The notes beneath the pieces are model-generated. The model was given only the letters and a program-made list of their open reading frames with translations, did no database searches and was not told where the DNA came from. Shown piece after piece: positions 1-9,232 of a stretch of 64,000 nt of DNA. The translations under genes and the position numbers were made by a program. The stretch covers positions 49,275-113,274 of the forward strand of contig NZ_QJSH01000011.1 in the NCBI RefSeq assembly GCF_003426025.1. The letters run 5' to 3'. This stretch comes from Paraliobacillus quinghaiensis. Its GTDB lineage: Bacteria; Bacillota; Bacilli; Bacillales; Amphibacillaceae. The stretch's first letter is position 1, and each line of letters opens with the position of its first letter.

Positions 1-50
1 ACACCAAGTAATCCAATCATCATAAACTCTAATAAAATTGAATCGACCAT
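1..50 (-). CDS. 5' end of an unidentified gene running off the left edge
   Basis: Sixteen codons on the minus strand begin with an ATG at 50 and stay open to the window edge (peptide MVDSILLEFMMIGLLG). An AGGAGGA ribosome binding site lies six bases upstream (57-63), which makes this a convincing real start. The peptide is hydrophobic and could be a membrane segment, but it is too short to assign. It is divergent from recQ, with about 200 bases of AT-rich promoter region between them. Confidence 0.6.
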   Translation of the reverse strand, partial: MVDSILLEFMMIGLLG

Positions 51-254
51 TTGAAATCCTCCTTCTCGCTCCATATATAAAATATATAATTGTTTTCTAA
101 TATAAAGACAGTTTACTGGTAGCGCTGGCCAATGTAAAACGGTTTGAATTAATTTCTAACAAAACTTATTCTATTTAGTTGCATGATAGTGTTAAAATGG
201 ATTAGTAGAATTACTATATAAAATGAATTTATTGCATAAAGGATGTCAATTTAA

Positions 255-2354
255 ATGATAGCAGAAGCACAAAAACTCTTAAAAGAATATTATGGCTTCG
301 ATTCTTTTCGTCGTGGACAAGAAGAAATTATTGGGCACATATTAGATAATAAGAATACCCTAGGGATTATGCCTACTGGCGGTGGTAAATCAATCTGTTA
401 CCAAATTCCTGGTTTAATACTAAAGGGAACCGCAATTATTGTTTCTCCTTTAATATCTTTAATGAAGGATCAAGTTGATGCTTTAGAAACATTAGGAATA
501 AGTGCGACTTATATTAATAGCTCCCTTTCTGGTGAGGAACAACAAAATCGTATGCACAAATTGCGACAGGGGGACTATGACTTTATTTATGTCGCATCTG
601 AAAGGTTTGAGACAAACTCCTTTCTTTACTCTATTAAACAGATCGAAATTACTTTCTTAGCTTTTGATGAAGCACATTGTATTTCACAATGGGGACATGA
701 TTTCCGTCCAAGTTACCGTTCGATTGTATCCACTATTCAAAACCTACCAAACATACCCATGGTAATGGCACTTACGGCAACCGCAACAACAGAAGTAGTA
801 AAGGACATTCAACGACTTTTATCAATTGAATCAGAAGCAGTCGTTAAAACTGGCTTTGCGCGAGAAAATTTATCTTTTCATTTAATCAAAGGTCGAGACA
901 AGCATGAATATATTTCTGACTACCTTAATAAGCATGGGCAGGAGTCTGGGATTATCTATGCCCCGACTCGTAAACAGGTTGATTCTATTGCACATTATCT
1001 AGAAGGAAAAAGCTTCTCTGTCGCAAAATATCACGCTGGACTCAGTGAACAAAAGCGTCAGCATGAACAAAATCGCTTTATACAGGATGAAGCTACGATT
1101 ATGGTTGCAACAAACGCTTTTGGTATGGGGATTGATAAATCAAACGTTCATTATGTCATTCATTTTGCTTTACCGATGAATATAGAGGCCTATTATCAAG
1201 AGGCTGGACGTGCCGGGAGAGATGGCGAACCGAGTGATTGTATTTTGTTGTTTTCCGGGCAAGATACACATTTACAAAAATTCTTAATTGAACAGTCGAT
1301 GATGGATGAAAGCATGAAGTCAAATGAATATAAAAAACTCCAATCAATGGTTAACTATTGCCACACGGATAGTTGTTTACAAACATATATCTTGCATTAT
1401 TTTCACGATTATTCTGCGACTGAAGATTGTGGTCGATGTACAAATTGTCAAAGTAGTGGTGAAAAACAAAACCGAACAAAGGAAGCGCAAATGGTTTTGT
1501 CGTGTGTAAAGCGTATGGACGAAAGATTTGGAGCAGGTTTAACTGCAAAAGTTTTAAAAGGTTCTAAAGATAAAAAGATTAAACAATTTGGTTTTGAAAA
1601 ACTTTCTACCTATGGCTTAATGGCAAATCAAACAGAAAAAGAAATAACTAACTTCATTCATTATTTAGTTGCTGAAGACTACTTAACAACTGGAGATCAG
1701 CGTTATCCAATTTTACAATTAACTAAGAATGCTGAAGCCATCCTTAAAGGGGAAAAAGAAATATGGATGCTGAGAGAAATTGTCCAACAAACAGTACAAA
1801 CAGATTATAAAGAGGATCTGTTTGAGCGTTTACGTTTGTTACGGAAAGAAATGGCTGCAGCAGATAAAGTTCCACCTTATGTTCTTTTTTCAGATGTAAG
1901 CTTAAAAGAAATGAGTCGTAGCTTTCCACAAACACAGGATGAAATGTTGCGCATTAAAGGTGTAGGTATGAAAAAGTATGAACAGTATGGGGCACCTTTT
2001 ATCGATGCTATTTCAAACTGGATACAAGAACAAGCACCGAAGGAAAAAGACGATCAGCCTAGCTATCTAATCAGTTATCAGCTTTATCAAGCGGGTAAAT
2101 CAATAGAGGATATTGCAGCTGAACGTGAGATCAAGCAGCAAACTGTTGCTAGCCATTTATTCCAAGCATTTCAGCAAGGGATGGAGATTGATTGGGCTGA
2201 CTTTTTTAACGAAGAAGAGGAAGAAGCAGTAATGAAGGCACGAGCTCAATTAGAAGAGTTTAAGTTGAAAACTTTGAAAGAATCACTTGGCGAAGCATAT
2301 AGTTATGAAGTAATCCGAGCTGTTCTGATCAAGAATCGTATACTTGCAAGTTAA
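255..2354 (+). CDS. recQ: ATP-dependent DNA helicase RecQ
   Basis: A 3'-5' superfamily 2 helicase that unwinds recombination and replication intermediates. Walker A is MPTGGGKS (residues 39-46), the DEAH box is at 138-141, motif III is TATAT near 174, and motif VI is QEAGRAGRDG at 315-324. The RecQ zinc site is visible as C369, C374, C392, C395 and C398. The middle holds an HRDC-like helical domain (about 515-590). The last 100 residues look like an additional helix-turn-helix domain, and the total of 699 residues is longer than the usual ~590-610. It stands alone with its own terminator. The family is certain; the C-terminal domain assignment is from memory of related Bacillus proteins. Confidence 0.95.
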   Translation: MIAEAQKLLKEYYGFDSFRRGQEEIIGHILDNKNTLGIMPTGGGKSICYQIPGLILKGTAIIVSPLISLMKDQVDALETLGISATYINSSLSGEEQQNRMHKLRQGDYDFIYVASERFETNSFLYSIKQIEITFLAFDEAHCISQWGHDFRPSYRSIVSTIQNLPNIPMVMALTATATTEVVKDIQRLLSIESEAVVKTGFARENLSFHLIKGRDKHEYISDYLNKHGQESGIIYAPTRKQVDSIAHYLEGKSFSVAKYHAGLSEQKRQHEQNRFIQDEATIMVATNAFGMGIDKSNVHYVIHFALPMNIEAYYQEAGRAGRDGEPSDCILLFSGQDTHLQKFLIEQSMMDESMKSNEYKKLQSMVNYCHTDSCLQTYILHYFHDYSATEDCGRCTNCQSSGEKQNRTKEAQMVLSCVKRMDERFGAGLTAKVLKGSKDKKIKQFGFEKLSTYGLMANQTEKEITNFIHYLVAEDYLTTGDQRYPILQLTKNAEAILKGEKEIWMLREIVQQTVQTDYKEDLFERLRLLRKEMAAADKVPPYVLFSDVSLKEMSRSFPQTQDEMLRIKGVGMKKYEQYGAPFIDAISNWIQEQAPKEKDDQPSYLISYQLYQAGKSIEDIAAEREIKQQTVASHLFQAFQQGMEIDWADFFNEEEEEAVMKARAQLEEFKLKTLKESLGEAYSYEVIRAVLIKNRILAS

Positions 2355-2363
2355 ACACCAATG

Positions 2364-2398
2364 AAAAACCCTCACGCAGACATTACGTGAGGGTTTTT
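2364..2398 (+). terminator. Rho-independent terminator after recQ
   Basis: Stem AAAAACCCTCACG / CGTGAGGGTTTTT with a nine-base loop, ten bases after the recQ stop. A-tract and T-tract flank it, so it could also work from the other strand. Confidence 0.85.
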
Positions 2399-2436
2399 GC
2401 ATTCTATAAAATACTGTTATGGCGGTAAATATATAG

Positions 2437-2953
2437 ACTACGAAGTAAGCTTATAATCCGCTTCGTCACCAAATGGATTCCCTTTCCGTGGGCTCAGTCT
2501 CAGCTAACTTGGTAAAGAAAAGCACTTTACCAAGTGGATCTTCGACTTGAGCTGTTCCCACAGGAGTGTCATCCATTTGCTTCCTTCGCTAGATAAAAGA
2601 TCTGTTCATGATTAAAATACTAACAATTAATAGAGTTTTCTGCTGTTAAAATGGTTTCTTAGTGCATTAAACTATCTAGCGGATCAAATGAAATTGGCGA
2701 CACTCCTTGTAAATAAAAATCAATTTTCTGCGTGCGATGTTAATTCATTGAAGCATTCCTTGTCCTGTGGGAACAGCACGAGCTGAAGATCCACTCGGAG
2801 GTGGTTTTTGCCTCCGAGTTAGCTGAAGCCGTGGGGCTGCGATTACTCGCCCCATCATAAAGCCCTGCCCACGGAAAGGGAGTCAATTTCATTTGAGGAG
2901 CGGTATCTCACATTATTATTTATGACACATCATATATCTACTATGTTGTAGTG
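2437..2953. repeat. Dispersed palindromic element, copy E1 (two-unit form)
   Basis: Non-coding repeat filling the recQ-aminopeptidase gap. Unit a (2458-2594) is a nested palindrome. Its outer arms CAAATGGAT / ATCCATTTG enclose an apical hairpin with stem CTTGGTAAAG / CTTTACCAAG. Unit b (2676-2903) has outer arms related to CAAATGAAATTGGC, an apical stem ACTCGGAGG / CCTCCGAGT, and the conserved block GGGGCTGCGATTACTCGCCC. Units are joined by a CGCTAGATA / TATCTAGCG inverted repeat. The right end, reverse-complemented, matches the left end of copy E2 (GATATATGATG...TAAATAATA), which shows that the copies share inverted terminal sequences. Unit b also carries about 54 extra bases (2708-2762). 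No protein is encoded. Confidence 0.8.
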
Positions 2954-2957
2954 TTTA

Positions 2958-4187
2958 TTAAAATGCCCATGCGCCTTTGCGGAAGACGGCTTCTGTTTTC
3001 CCATCGGCGGTTACTCCGTCGATATCTAACTCAGCTGATCCAATCATGAAGTCGACGTGGGTCAAGCTGTCATTTACCCCGTTTTTGTCTAATTCTTCAT
3101 CATTCATATCAGATCCACCTTCTACGTTGGTTGGGTATGCTTTACCAAGCGCGATATGACAAGATGCATTTTCATCAAACAATGTATTGTAAAAGATCAA
3201 GCCAGATTGAGAAATTGGTGATGCATGTGGTACTAATGCTAATTCTCCTAAGCGGCGTGCTCCTTCATCAGTATCTAGTAGATGCTTTAATGTGTCATAG
3301 CCTTTTTCTGCTTTGAAATCAACTACTTTACCTTCTTCAAATGTTAAGCTAAAGTTATCGATCATATTTCCACCGTAAATTAATGGTTTTGTGCTTGCAA
3401 CTGTACCATTAACACCATATTTATGTGGTAATGTGAAGACTTCTTCTGTTGGCATATTAGGGTTAAAAGCTACGCCTTCTGTCGTTTTAGCAGCTCCACC
3501 TTTCCAAATATGTCCTTTTGGTAAGTCAAAGCTTATATCTGTTCCTGGTGCTTTAAAAATTAACTTTGTGTATTGTTTTTTATTTAATACTTCTCTAGCA
3601 TCTTTCAAGTTTTTATTATGCTCTTCCCAAGCTGCAACTGGATCTTCTTTGTCCACTCGAACAATTTTAAATATTTGATCCCATAACGCTTCTTTTGCTT
3701 CTTCTTTTGATTTGTCTGGGAAGATTTTTTGTGACCAGTCACCTGTTGGAATTGAAATGATAGACCAAGCAATTCTGTCATTCATCGTATATTTACGGAA
3801 TTCCTTCATTGCTTCTGCACCTGCTTTTTGTGCTTTGGCAACTTTCTCTGCATCAACGTCTTTTAATAAATCTGGATTCGTTGAGCGGATTGATAATAAT
3901 GCTGCACCGTCTTTAGCAAATGCTAAGTTTTTATCTACTTGCCATTGCGGGATAGTTGTTAATACTTCTTCCGGAGCATTTTGATATTTTAACAATGTAA
4001 GTTCGTCATCTTGCCAATTCACCAAGACATCTTTCGCGCCTAGCTCATACGCTTTACGGACTACGATTCTAGTGAAATCCGCTCCTTCAATTGATGAGTT
4101 AATCATCAATGCTTGTCCTTTTTGTAAGTTAACTCCTGTACGTAATGCGAGATCTGCATACTTCTCTTGCATTTGTTTATCTGACAT
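2958..4187 (-). CDS. M29-family aminopeptidase (AmpS/AmpT type)
   Basis: A cytoplasmic metallo-aminopeptidase of family M29, removing N-terminal residues from peptides. Its 409 residues match the family length of about 410. The N-terminus (YADLALRTGVNLQKGQ) and the metal-binding half are typical: MPTEEVFTLPHK near 245-255, GELALVPHASP near 315, the HIALGKAYP block near 345 and THVDFMIGS near 377, which supply Glu, His and Asp ligands for two metal ions. The start is supported by GGAGGGA upstream of the ATG. It is monocistronic and lies directly next to repeat copy E1. The exact B. subtilis name (ampS) is likely but not proven. Confidence 0.92.
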   Translation of the reverse strand: MSDKQMQEKYADLALRTGVNLQKGQALMINSSIEGADFTRIVVRKAYELGAKDVLVNWQDDELTLLKYQNAPEEVLTTIPQWQVDKNLAFAKDGAALLSIRSTNPDLLKDVDAEKVAKAQKAGAEAMKEFRKYTMNDRIAWSIISIPTGDWSQKIFPDKSKEEAKEALWDQIFKIVRVDKEDPVAAWEEHNKNLKDAREVLNKKQYTKLIFKAPGTDISFDLPKGHIWKGGAAKTTEGVAFNPNMPTEEVFTLPHKYGVNGTVASTKPLIYGGNMIDNFSLTFEEGKVVDFKAEKGYDTLKHLLDTDEGARRLGELALVPHASPISQSGLIFYNTLFDENASCHIALGKAYPTNVEGGSDMNDEELDKNGVNDSLTHVDFMIGSAELDIDGVTADGKTEAVFRKGAWAF

Positions 4188-4282
4188 GACATTCCCTCCA
4201 ATTTTTATGTATTCTCTTTATTATTTCATATCTATTCCGGATAGTGAAATAATTTTATTGCACAACCGTTAAATTGACTGCT

Positions 4283-6175
4283 TTAATTAGTATGTTCCAT
4301 TTCTTCTATTAATAGTGATAACTCTTCCCATCGTTCCATCTTTTGCTCTAGCTTTTCTTCTAGTTCTACTTGTTTATCAAAGTTCTTTTGCACCTTTTCT
4401 GCATCACTTCCAGCATCAATAATTGCTTGTTTGACCGCTTCAATCTCTTCTTCAATAACCGCAATCTGGTCTTCTATTTGTTCCCATTCCTTTTGATCAT
4501 GATAGGATAGCTTCTTACGTTTAGCACGCGGTTTTTCAGGAGATTGCTTCGGAACTTTCATACTCGATTCTGTTATTTCGTGCTTTTGTTTTTCAAGGTA
4601 TTCACTATAGTTTCCGTAAAATTGCTCTGTCTTACCTGGTGCCGTAAATGAAATTAACTGATCAACTACTCGATCGAGAAAATAACGGTCGTGTGATACG
4701 GTGATAACGACGCCTGGAAAATTATCTAGATAATCTTCTAAAACACCTAATGTTTGTGTGTCTAAATCATTGGTCGGTTCATCTAACAATAGAACATTCG
4801 GTTCCTTCATTAAAACATGGAGGAGATACAATCTTCTTCGTTCTCCACCTGAAAGTCGGTGAATATACGTCCATTGCTGCGGACGTGGAAACAAAAAGTG
4901 TTCCAGCATTTGTTCTGCTGTAATGGTATCGCCATCTTTTGTATGAATCACTTCAGCTACTTCACGTATATAATCAATAATCCGTAGGCTTTCATCCATT
5001 TGACTATGATCTTGGGTATAATAACCGATTGAAACAGTTGACCCAACTTCTATTTCACCTTGATCCGGTTCTATCCTACCTGCAATCATATTTAAAAGAG
5101 TCGTCTTCCCACTACCATTTGCACCAATAATTCCAATTCGATCACCTGGTGTTACAAGAAAATCAAAATTATCAACAAACTGCTGCTCACCGAATGATTT
5201 TGATATATTTTTCAGCTCAAGTACTTGCTTCCCTAAACGTTTTGTTCCTGCTTGAAAACCAATTCCTTGTTTCTTTGTATCAAAACTCTTTTCTTTTAAA
5301 TCTTCCACCCGATCAATTCGCGCCTTTTGTTTTGTTGTTCGTGCTTTTGCTCCACGTCTCAACCAAGCTAGCTCACGCTTTAGCGTATTCGCATGCTTTT
5401 GTTCATTTTGTAATTCTAACGCTTCTCTTTCCGCTTTCTTTTCTAAGAAAATCTCATAGTTTCCTTGATAGCGATAAAGATTACCTTTATCTAATTCGAA
5501 TATACGGTTCGTGATCCTATTTAAGAAATAACGATCGTGGGTAACGAGCATGATTGTTCCTTTATATTGTGGGAGATACGTTTCTAGCCATTCAATTGAT
5601 TGATTATCTAAATGGTTTGTTGGCTCATCTAATATTAACAAATCAGCTGGCTGAATTAGTGCTTTTGCCATCGCAACTCGTTTTTTCTGGCCACCTGATA
5701 AGGTTTGTACGTGTTGCTCAAAAGTAGTGATGCCTAATTTCGTTAAAATTGTTTTGGCTGTTGTACTTGCATCCCATGCATCAAGGTGATCCATTTTCTG
5801 CTGCGCTTGTATTAATTTCTCTTGAAGAGCGGGATTCTCTGGATCTTTTTCTAGTTGAATCAATAGTTTTTCATAATGACGTATTGCAACCATAATAGCA
5901 GCATCACCAGCATAAATTTCTTCAAGAACAGTTAGATCTTCAGCCAATTCCGGTTCCTGTGGCAGGTAAGCTACTTGAAAATCCTTTGCATGTTGCATTT
6001 CACCGGAATCCGCTGTTTCAATACCAGCTAATATTTTTAATAACGTAGATTTCCCTGTACCGTTAACACCAATTAACCCAATTCTTTCTTGCTTTGCAAC
6101 TGAAAAAGAAAGCTCATCAAACAATACTTTATCTCCATATGATTTTGTTACATTTTCTACAGATAATATTTCCAT
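4283..6175 (-). CDS. yfmR: ABC-F ribosome-associated ATPase, YfmR/Uup type
   Basis: Tandem ABC ATPase without membrane domains. Walker A1 GVNGTGKS is at 36-43, signature LSGGQKKR near 154, Walker [11 protein letters not shown] after it. Walker A2 GANGSGKT is near 349, signature LSGGERRR near 439, and the second Walker B is LLDEPTNDLD. An inter-domain arm rich in Arg/Lys and a C-terminal coiled coil (about 555-630) give the Uup/YfmR layout, and 630 residues match YfmR. YfmR-type proteins act at the ribosomal E site and help relieve stalls. I chose the ATG at 6175, which follows GGAAAGGTG, over a longer reading from 6265 whose extra 30 residues resemble no family member. Confidence 0.9.
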   Translation of the reverse strand: MEILSVENVTKSYGDKVLFDELSFSVAKQERIGLIGVNGTGKSTLLKILAGIETADSGEMQHAKDFQVAYLPQEPELAEDLTVLEEIYAGDAAIMVAIRHYEKLLIQLEKDPENPALQEKLIQAQQKMDHLDAWDASTTAKTILTKLGITTFEQHVQTLSGGQKKRVAMAKALIQPADLLILDEPTNHLDNQSIEWLETYLPQYKGTIMLVTHDRYFLNRITNRIFELDKGNLYRYQGNYEIFLEKKAEREALELQNEQKHANTLKRELAWLRRGAKARTTKQKARIDRVEDLKEKSFDTKKQGIGFQAGTKRLGKQVLELKNISKSFGEQQFVDNFDFLVTPGDRIGIIGANGSGKTTLLNMIAGRIEPDQGEIEVGSTVSIGYYTQDHSQMDESLRIIDYIREVAEVIHTKDGDTITAEQMLEHFLFPRPQQWTYIHRLSGGERRRLYLLHVLMKEPNVLLLDEPTNDLDTQTLGVLEDYLDNFPGVVITVSHDRYFLDRVVDQLISFTAPGKTEQFYGNYSEYLEKQKHEITESSMKVPKQSPEKPRAKRKKLSYHDQKEWEQIEDQIAVIEEEIEAVKQAIIDAGSDAEKVQKNFDKQVELEEKLEQKMERWEELSLLIEEMEHTN

Positions 6176-6558
6176 CGTATTCACCTTTCCGGACAACTCA
6201 TACTTCTCTATCTCCCAAGTATAATATAGCACCATTACAAGTACAAATATGAATACGCCCTCCACTTAATTCTAGTGAAGAGCGCAGGCACACAATTACT
6301 TTTGATAAGGGCTTTATGTTACTACTTGATACTGAATCCGAAAAGGGTCTGTAGGCGCACCTTCTCCGTTCCATGTATTTAGTCCAATATGCAGACTTCG
6401 TCAATTGATCCTACGAGCCATATTTACCCCACCTTGCTCTTATGGTAAACTTTATTTAGTTACTTATAGTTATTAAGTTTATATTAGTAAGTTTTCGGGT
6501 CCAACTTTGGGTTTATTGGATGGAATTGTTTATAATAAAAACAGGAGTGTGAATATAT
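6176..6558. other. Intergenic stretch with a weak hairpin and a possible gene remnant
   Basis: A hairpin lies at 6256-6284 (CGCCCTCCAC / GTGAAGAGCG, with wobble pairs) without a T-run. On the minus strand about 6316-6400 reads as 28 codons between stops. They contain the peptide LNTWNGEGAPTDPFRIQYQ, whose composition looks more protein-like than its surroundings; I recognise no family. The right part is the promoter region of the HxlR gene. It includes an imperfect inverted repeat TTACTTATA ... TATATTAGTAA around 6459-6490 that could be an operator. Confidence 0.35.
6507..6536 (+). promoter_or_regulatory. Candidate promoter of the HxlR-family gene
   Basis: TTGGGT at 6507-6512 and TATAAT at 6531-6536 are separated by 18 bases, 20 bases before the start codon region. 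The -10 is consensus and the -35 is partial. Confidence 0.45.
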
Positions 6559-6906
6559 ATGAACAACTTATGCCCACGTTTTGAAAAAGCAATGCAACTT
6601 TTCGGCAAGAGATGGGTTGGTCTAATTCTATTTGAACTACTTAAGGGGCCAAAACGTTTCTCTGAAATGGAAGCAGAATTACCAATCAGTGGTCGAATAC
6701 TATCTGAACGTTTAAAAATGCTTGAACAAGAAAAAATCGTTGAAAGAAGAGTCTATTCTGACTTCCCTGTCCGGATTGAATATCTACTTTCTGATAAAGG
6801 ACTAGCATTAGAGCCAGTAATAAAAGATATTCAAGGTTGGGCAGAAACTTGGATAACGCCAGAGGAAATAGAAGCTGAAGAAGATGCTAGCTCATCAAAA
6901 GCATGA
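6559..6906 (+). CDS. HxlR-family winged-helix regulator (YodB-like)
   Basis: A 115-residue DNA-binding protein. The fold markers are LFGKRWVGLILFELLKGPKR (15-34), the recognition region ISGRILSERLKMLEQEKIVE and the wing region YLLSDKG. Cys5 in MNNLCPRFE sits where YodB-type regulators carry the cysteine that reacts with quinones, diamide and other electrophiles. A redox- or quinone-responsive repressor is therefore plausible. No oxidoreductase or dioxygenase target is adjacent; the convergent neighbour is a thioesterase. Family certain, ligand inferred. Confidence 0.88.
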   Translation: MNNLCPRFEKAMQLFGKRWVGLILFELLKGPKRFSEMEAELPISGRILSERLKMLEQEKIVERRVYSDFPVRIEYLLSDKGLALEPVIKDIQGWAETWITPEEIEAEEDASSSKA

Positions 6907-6910
6907 ATGT

Positions 6911-6946
6911 AACAAAAAATAAAGAGGCACTTCTAGTTAGAAGGCC
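6911..6946 (-). terminator. Terminator of the thioesterase gene
   Basis: On the minus strand, AGAGGC and GCCTCT pair around an inner CTTCT/AGAAG stem, and TTTATTTTTTG follows. The hairpin includes the thioesterase stop codon. Confidence 0.7.
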
Positions 6947-7478
6947 TCTCTCCAAATCGACTTGTTTCATTCCAAGGAAAAGATGTACCAAATGTTTTGG
7001 CCATTTCCTTGGATTTTTTTCGTCTTTCTTTTCGATAGTTCGCTCTTTCAGCCGCTTCTTTCTGCAGCCATTTTTCTTCTTCTGTTTCAGGATAAACTCC
7101 AGGAACTTCACTTGGTTTGTTATCGTCATCAATGGCCACCATTGTCACATAGGCGGTCGCACACACTTTGCGCTCGCCACTAATTAAATGTTCTGTCACT
7201 GCTTTCACAAAAACCTCCATCGATGTTTTGTGTGCATATGTGACAAAAGCTTCAAGGCAGATAGTATCTCCCTCTTTAACCGGAGATAAGAAATCAACTG
7301 AATCAATTGATGCCGTTACAACCAATTTACGAGCGTGACGCGTTGCGCTAATCGCAGCAACATCATCAATATACGCCATTAATTGGCCACCAAACAAGGT
7401 CCCATGACCATTTGTATCTGATGGTAAGACATGTGATGTTTTAACTGTTAGCGACGCAACACACGGTTTTTTCTGCAT
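6933..7478 (-). CDS. Acyl-CoA thioesterase, hotdog fold (YkhA-like)
   Basis: Hydrolyses acyl-CoA thioesters in the cytoplasm. Its 181 residues form one hotdog domain with the YkhA/BACH signature SDTNGHGTLFGGQLMAYIDD (20-39): Asn and His near the helix start, the GG turn and the following Asp pair. SVDFLSPVKEGD and AYVTMVAID follow the family pattern. The C-terminal 40 residues are highly charged (ERANYRKERRKKSKE). Start ATG preceded by AGAGGAAC. It is transcribed behind the cardiolipin synthase gene in the same direction, with 20 bases between stop and start, so they may share a transcript. Confidence 0.9.
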   Translation of the reverse strand: MQKKPCVASLTVKTSHVLPSDTNGHGTLFGGQLMAYIDDVAAISATRHARKLVVTASIDSVDFLSPVKEGDTICLEAFVTYAHKTSMEVFVKAVTEHLISGERKVCATAYVTMVAIDDDNKPSEVPGVYPETEEEKWLQKEAAERANYRKERRKKSKEMAKTFGTSFPWNETSRFGERPSN

Positions 7479-7497
7479 TATATAGTTCCTCTTTTCT

Positions 7498-8946
7498 TCA
7501 TAAGATAGGTGAGATTAAGCGCGCGATCGATTCTTTAAACCGAATCCAAATAGTGCGTTCTTTATATAGTGGTAACGTTAATTGCGTTGAAAACATAAGA
7601 TCCTTATGAAATTCGTTTACTAATTGTTGTGCAATCTTTTCACTATAAAGAAATGCATTTACTTCAAAATTTAATCGGAAGCTCCGCACATCAATATTTG
7701 CTGTACCAACTGATGCTATTTTACCATCTACTACCAGCATTTTAGCATGTAAGAAACCACGTTGGTAGATATATACCGTTGCGCCTGCTCTTAAAAGTTC
7801 TCCGATATAGGAATAAGTAGCCCAATAAACAAATGGATGATCCGGTTTACTTGGGATCATGATTCGCACATCGACGCCTGACAATACCGCAATTCTTAAA
7901 GCATCTGCTAAACTATCATCTGGAATAAAATAAGGTGTCTGGATATAGACATATTCTTCTGCTTCCATAATCATTTTTATATAACCATTCTTAATTTGTT
8001 CCCATTCAGAATCCGGACCACTAGAAACGATTTGCATCCCTACATTCCCTTTTGGAGTCGATTCATAATAACGGTCTTCATAAAGAATATCATGTGACGA
8101 AGCTTGATTCCAATCCAGTATAAAACGAGTCTGCATATTGCGAACCGAATCCCCAATCACCCGCAAGTGTGTATCACGCCAATAACCAAATTTAATACTT
8201 TTACCTAAGTATTCATCCCCAATATTAAAGCCACCAATATACCCTATCTTTGCATCAATAATTGCTAATTTACGATGATTTCGATAGTTAATCTTAAAAT
8301 TAACCTTTGGAATTAATGATGGGAAGAATGACTCTACCTCGACACCAGCATCACGTAAATCACGTATATATCGGTGTCTTAACCTTCTTGACCCTAGATC
8401 ATCGACCAAAAAGCGAACTTGAACGCCTTCTCTCGCTTTTTTCTTTAATGTTTCTGCCACGCGTTGCCCAAGGTGATCACTTCGTACGATATAATAAACT
8501 AAGTGAATATGATCTGTAGCTTTTTCCATATCTGCAATTAATGCATCAAATTTTCTTTTACCATCCGTAAAAATTTTAACATCATTAGCTTGTGTTAGAA
8601 TGGCATCATCATTACGTAGATGTAAATAGAATAAATCTTTATATTGCCTCAAATTTTCAGGAATAGGAAAACTATCTTCTTTCAACAATTGTAATTGGTT
8701 TTCAACTGCATTCTTTACACCTAATTTACTTTTGTTATCCCATATAAATAATTTCTTGTTACTCAATTTTCTCCCAAAAACTAAATATAGAAAAAACCCG
8801 AGAACTGGAATAAATAAAAGCACCATTAACCACGCCCATGTAGATGTTGCATTTTTTCGTTCTAGAAATACAATTGCAAACGCTAAAATAATATTAAAAA
8901 ATATAATAGACCCCAATATATATGGTGAAAAACTAACGAGAGACAC
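7498..8946 (-). CDS. cls: Cardiolipin synthase (phospholipase D family)
   Basis: Joins two phosphatidylglycerol molecules into cardiolipin at the membrane. The 482 residues begin with two hydrophobic segments (about 8-28 and 36-58). Two HxK(x4)D catalytic motifs follow: NHRKLAIIDAKIGYIGGFN near 220-238 and HAKMLVVDGKIASVGTAN near 398-415. GTG start with AAGGGGG upstream. It is followed by the thioesterase gene. Bacilli carry several Cls paralogues (ClsA, YwiE, YwjE); the length and two N-terminal membrane segments favour ClsA, but I cannot exclude another paralogue. Confidence 0.93.
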   Translation of the reverse strand: MSLVSFSPYILGSIIFFNIILAFAIVFLERKNATSTWAWLMVLLFIPVLGFFLYLVFGRKLSNKKLFIWDNKSKLGVKNAVENQLQLLKEDSFPIPENLRQYKDLFYLHLRNDDAILTQANDVKIFTDGKRKFDALIADMEKATDHIHLVYYIVRSDHLGQRVAETLKKKAREGVQVRFLVDDLGSRRLRHRYIRDLRDAGVEVESFFPSLIPKVNFKINYRNHRKLAIIDAKIGYIGGFNIGDEYLGKSIKFGYWRDTHLRVIGDSVRNMQTRFILDWNQASSHDILYEDRYYESTPKGNVGMQIVSSGPDSEWEQIKNGYIKMIMEAEEYVYIQTPYFIPDDSLADALRIAVLSGVDVRIMIPSKPDHPFVYWATYSYIGELLRAGATVYIYQRGFLHAKMLVVDGKIASVGTANIDVRSFRLNFEVNAFLYSEKIAQQLVNEFHKDLMFSTQLTLPLYKERTIWIRFKESIARLISPIL

Positions 8947-9143
8947 TATATGCCATCCCCCTTTCGGTAAACCTTCTTCCCATAATATAGCATATATTTC
9001 AAGTATATGATGTTATTTACGATTAACGAATTATCTTTCTGAAAATTTAGTTCACTTATTTGACTATCCCCAATTAAACTTTTTAGCAAACCTTTTAATC
9101 TAGATTAATAAGTATTACTCCTTCCAATGTGGGGTCTAATGTA

Positions 9144-9194
9144 ATGAAAAAAAATTTAATAACAACGATTGCTTTTTCTAATAATCAGGCGTAA
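9144..9194 (+). CDS. Possible 16-codon leader ORF upstream of rarD
   Basis: ATG at 9144 to TAA at 9194 encodes MKKNLITTIAFSNNQA. It is preceded by GGGGTCTAATGTA, a weak ribosome binding site, and lies 38 bases before the rarD start. There is no repeated-codon pattern that would make it an obvious attenuator peptide. It may be chance. Confidence 0.2.
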   Translation: MKKNLITTIAFSNNQA

Positions 9195-9232
9195 ACTTAT
9201 GCTTATTCTTTCGCAAAGCAGAGGGGTTAAAA

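Noticed and set aside
2437..2953. CRISPR-like repetition
   Set aside because: The repeats are long nested palindromes scattered through the window, with no short regular direct repeats, unique spacers or cas genes.
6176..6265. Thirty-residue N-terminal extension of the YfmR protein
   Set aside because: The upstream codons lack an RBS, and the internal ATG at 6175 has GGAAAGGTG and matches the family N-terminus.
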